Shown: positions 63,054 to 64,000 of the stretch, piece after piece
Layout of the letters: every line of letters starts with the position of its first letter
Position numbering within the stretch: position 1 is the stretch's first letter
Source: Clostridium novyi NT
Lineage (GTDB): Bacteria > Bacillota > Clostridia > Clostridiales > Clostridiaceae
NCBI RefSeq assembly: GCF_000014125.1
Contig: NC_008593.1
Coordinates: forward strand, 992,001-1,056,000
Direction: 5' to 3'
Length of the DNA stretch: 64,000 nucleotides
Translations under genes and position numbers: made by a program
Notes under the pieces: generated by a model
Databases searched by the model: none
What the model was told of the DNA's origin: nothing
Seen by the model: the letters and a program-made list of their open reading frames with translations, nothing else

Positions 63054-64000
63054 GTGAAAATATATATAAACGATGAAAAGTATAGATATGATGTTTATCA
63101 TATCTTTGAACTATTTTATAGCTTTACTCAGATGGAGTTTGAATTTGAGTCCAAGGAAAATTGTGATTATATATTAAATGTATCAGAAAAACAACTTTCT
63201 ATAGCAAATTCAGAGGGAGAAGAAAAGATATTTAATTTAGAAAGTTCAATGACATTTAAACATGAGTTTAGAAAAAGTATGTTTAAATATCTAGAGTCAA
63301 AAACATCAAAAGAATTACCTTGGGGTATTTTAATAGGAATTAGACCTACAAAGATTGTTCTAGATATGATGGACGAGGGACTTTCTGAAGAAGAAATAAT
63401 AAAAACTCTTCAAGAAGAATACTTTGCAAGGTTAGATAAAGCTAAACTTTGTATAAATATAGCTAAAGCAGAGAGAGCTAGAGTTAATAAAGACCCTAAA
63501 AATATAAGCATATATATAGGTATGCCGTTTTGTCCAACAACTTGTCTTTATTGCTCATTTGCATCAAATCCTATAGCTGGAAGAAACACTTCTAAGATGG
63601 TAGAACCATATTTAGAAAAATTAAATGAAGAAATAGACATAATAAAAGAATTTATAGATAAAAAAGGACTTAATATAGAGTGTGTATACTTTGGTGGAGG
63701 AACTCCTACATCTATAAATGAGAATCAGTTTGAGAACTTAATAAAAAAAGTACATGAAAGTTTTATAAGTGGTAGAAAGGTTAAAGAATTTAATGTGGAA
63801 TGTGGAAGACCTGACAGCATAACAGAAGGTAAGCTTAAAACTATGAAAAAGTACAATGTTTCTAGAATAAGTATAAATCCGCAAACTATGAATGAAGATA
63901 CTCTAAAACTTATAGGAAGACATCATACAGTAGAAGATATTATAGAGAAGTTCAATATGGCTAGAAAAATAGGATTTGACAATATAAATATGGACATAAT
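63054..64000 (+). CDS. hemZ: Radical SAM coproporphyrinogen dehydrogenase-like protein HemZ, 5' part
   Basis: The ORF begins at GTG 63054 with a GGGG ribosome site and runs past the window end, with 315 codons visible. Residues ~150-160 carry the radical SAM cluster motif within GMPFCPTTCLYCSF (CxxxCxxC). Downstream are YFGGGTPTSI and VECGRPDSI, SAM-binding and HemN/HemZ family blocks. HemZ proteins follow relA-dtd in many clostridia. HemN-like enzymes oxidise coproporphyrinogen III, but many HemZ homologues have uncertain roles. The C-terminus lies outside the window. Confidence 0.9.
   Translation, partial: MKIYINDEKYRYDVYHIFELFYSFTQMEFEFESKENCDYILNVSEKQLSIANSEGEEKIFNLESSMTFKHEFRKSMFKYLESKTSKELPWGILIGIRPTKIVLDMMDEGLSEEEIIKTLQEEYFARLDKAKLCINIAKAERARVNKDPKNISIYIGMPFCPTTCLYCSFASNPIAGRNTSKMVEPYLEKLNEEIDIIKEFIDKKGLNIECVYFGGGTPTSINENQFENLIKKVHESFISGRKVKEFNVECGRPDSITEGKLKTMKKYNVSRISINPQTMNEDTLKLIGRHHTVEDIIEKFNMARKIGFDNINMDI

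Overview
The window comes from a low-GC, endospore-forming anaerobe and fits Clostridium sensu stricto. The case rests on very AT-rich DNA with strong GGAGG ribosome sites and many GTG/TTG starts, the spoIIA operon (spoIIAA-spoIIAB-sigF), a three-gene spoVAC-AD-AE operon, a ytfI/ytfJ pair, a bofC-like gene next to ruvA, and the clostridial SCIFF peptide with its radical SAM maturase. I cannot name the species from sequence alone.

Region 1 (1-18386) is one long plus-strand surface-carbohydrate locus. It opens with the tail of a NeuB/LegI-type synthase, then a set of genes matching the GDP-linked legionaminic acid route: hydrolysing 2-epimerase, NeuD-type acetyltransferase, CBS-domain nucleotidyltransferase (PtmE-like), 4,6-dehydratase (LegB) and aminotransferase (LegC). 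After a large hairpin come a MurJ-type flippase, two O-antigen ligase/polymerase-like proteins, glycosyltransferases of several types, a phosphoglycosyl transferase, a WecG/TagA enzyme and a Wzx-type flippase. Together they could make, flip and polymerise a glycan carrying a sialic-acid-like sugar.

Region 2 (18448-25324) holds a nitroreductase, a cyclodeaminase-family gene, a solitary adenine DNA methyltransferase closely resembling the sporulation-linked CamA of Clostridioides difficile, then spoIIA behind a textbook SigH promoter, and spoVA.

Region 3 (25428-36862) carries a class A penicillin-binding protein and hpt on the minus strand, then an HflX GTPase with a JAMM-like N-terminal domain, an MTA/SAH deaminase-type amidohydrolase, a degenerate nucleotidyltransferase-like protein, a MocR-type regulator coupled to an HTH-HEAT protein and a YigZ protein, and yebC.

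Region 4 (36863-39325) is the accessory island: long non-coding stretches, a lone MazF/PemK-like gene, two tandem structured RNA elements with compensatory base changes and their own terminators, a broken gene, and a small orphan gene. It is the most likely place for something undescribed.

Region 5 (39508-49384) has a GntP-type permease, a heterodimeric ABC exporter with one degenerate ATP site, the minus-strand ytfI-ytfJ and YjiH-type genes, and a ferritin-like protein.

Region 6 (48761-64000) is a conserved housekeeping run: bofC-like, ruvAB, queA, tgt, yajC, a TIGR04086 membrane protein, scfA-scfB, secD-secF, a catalytically degraded truncated RecJ-like protein, apt, relA, dtd, a metallo-beta-lactamase-fold hydrolase and the start of hemZ.
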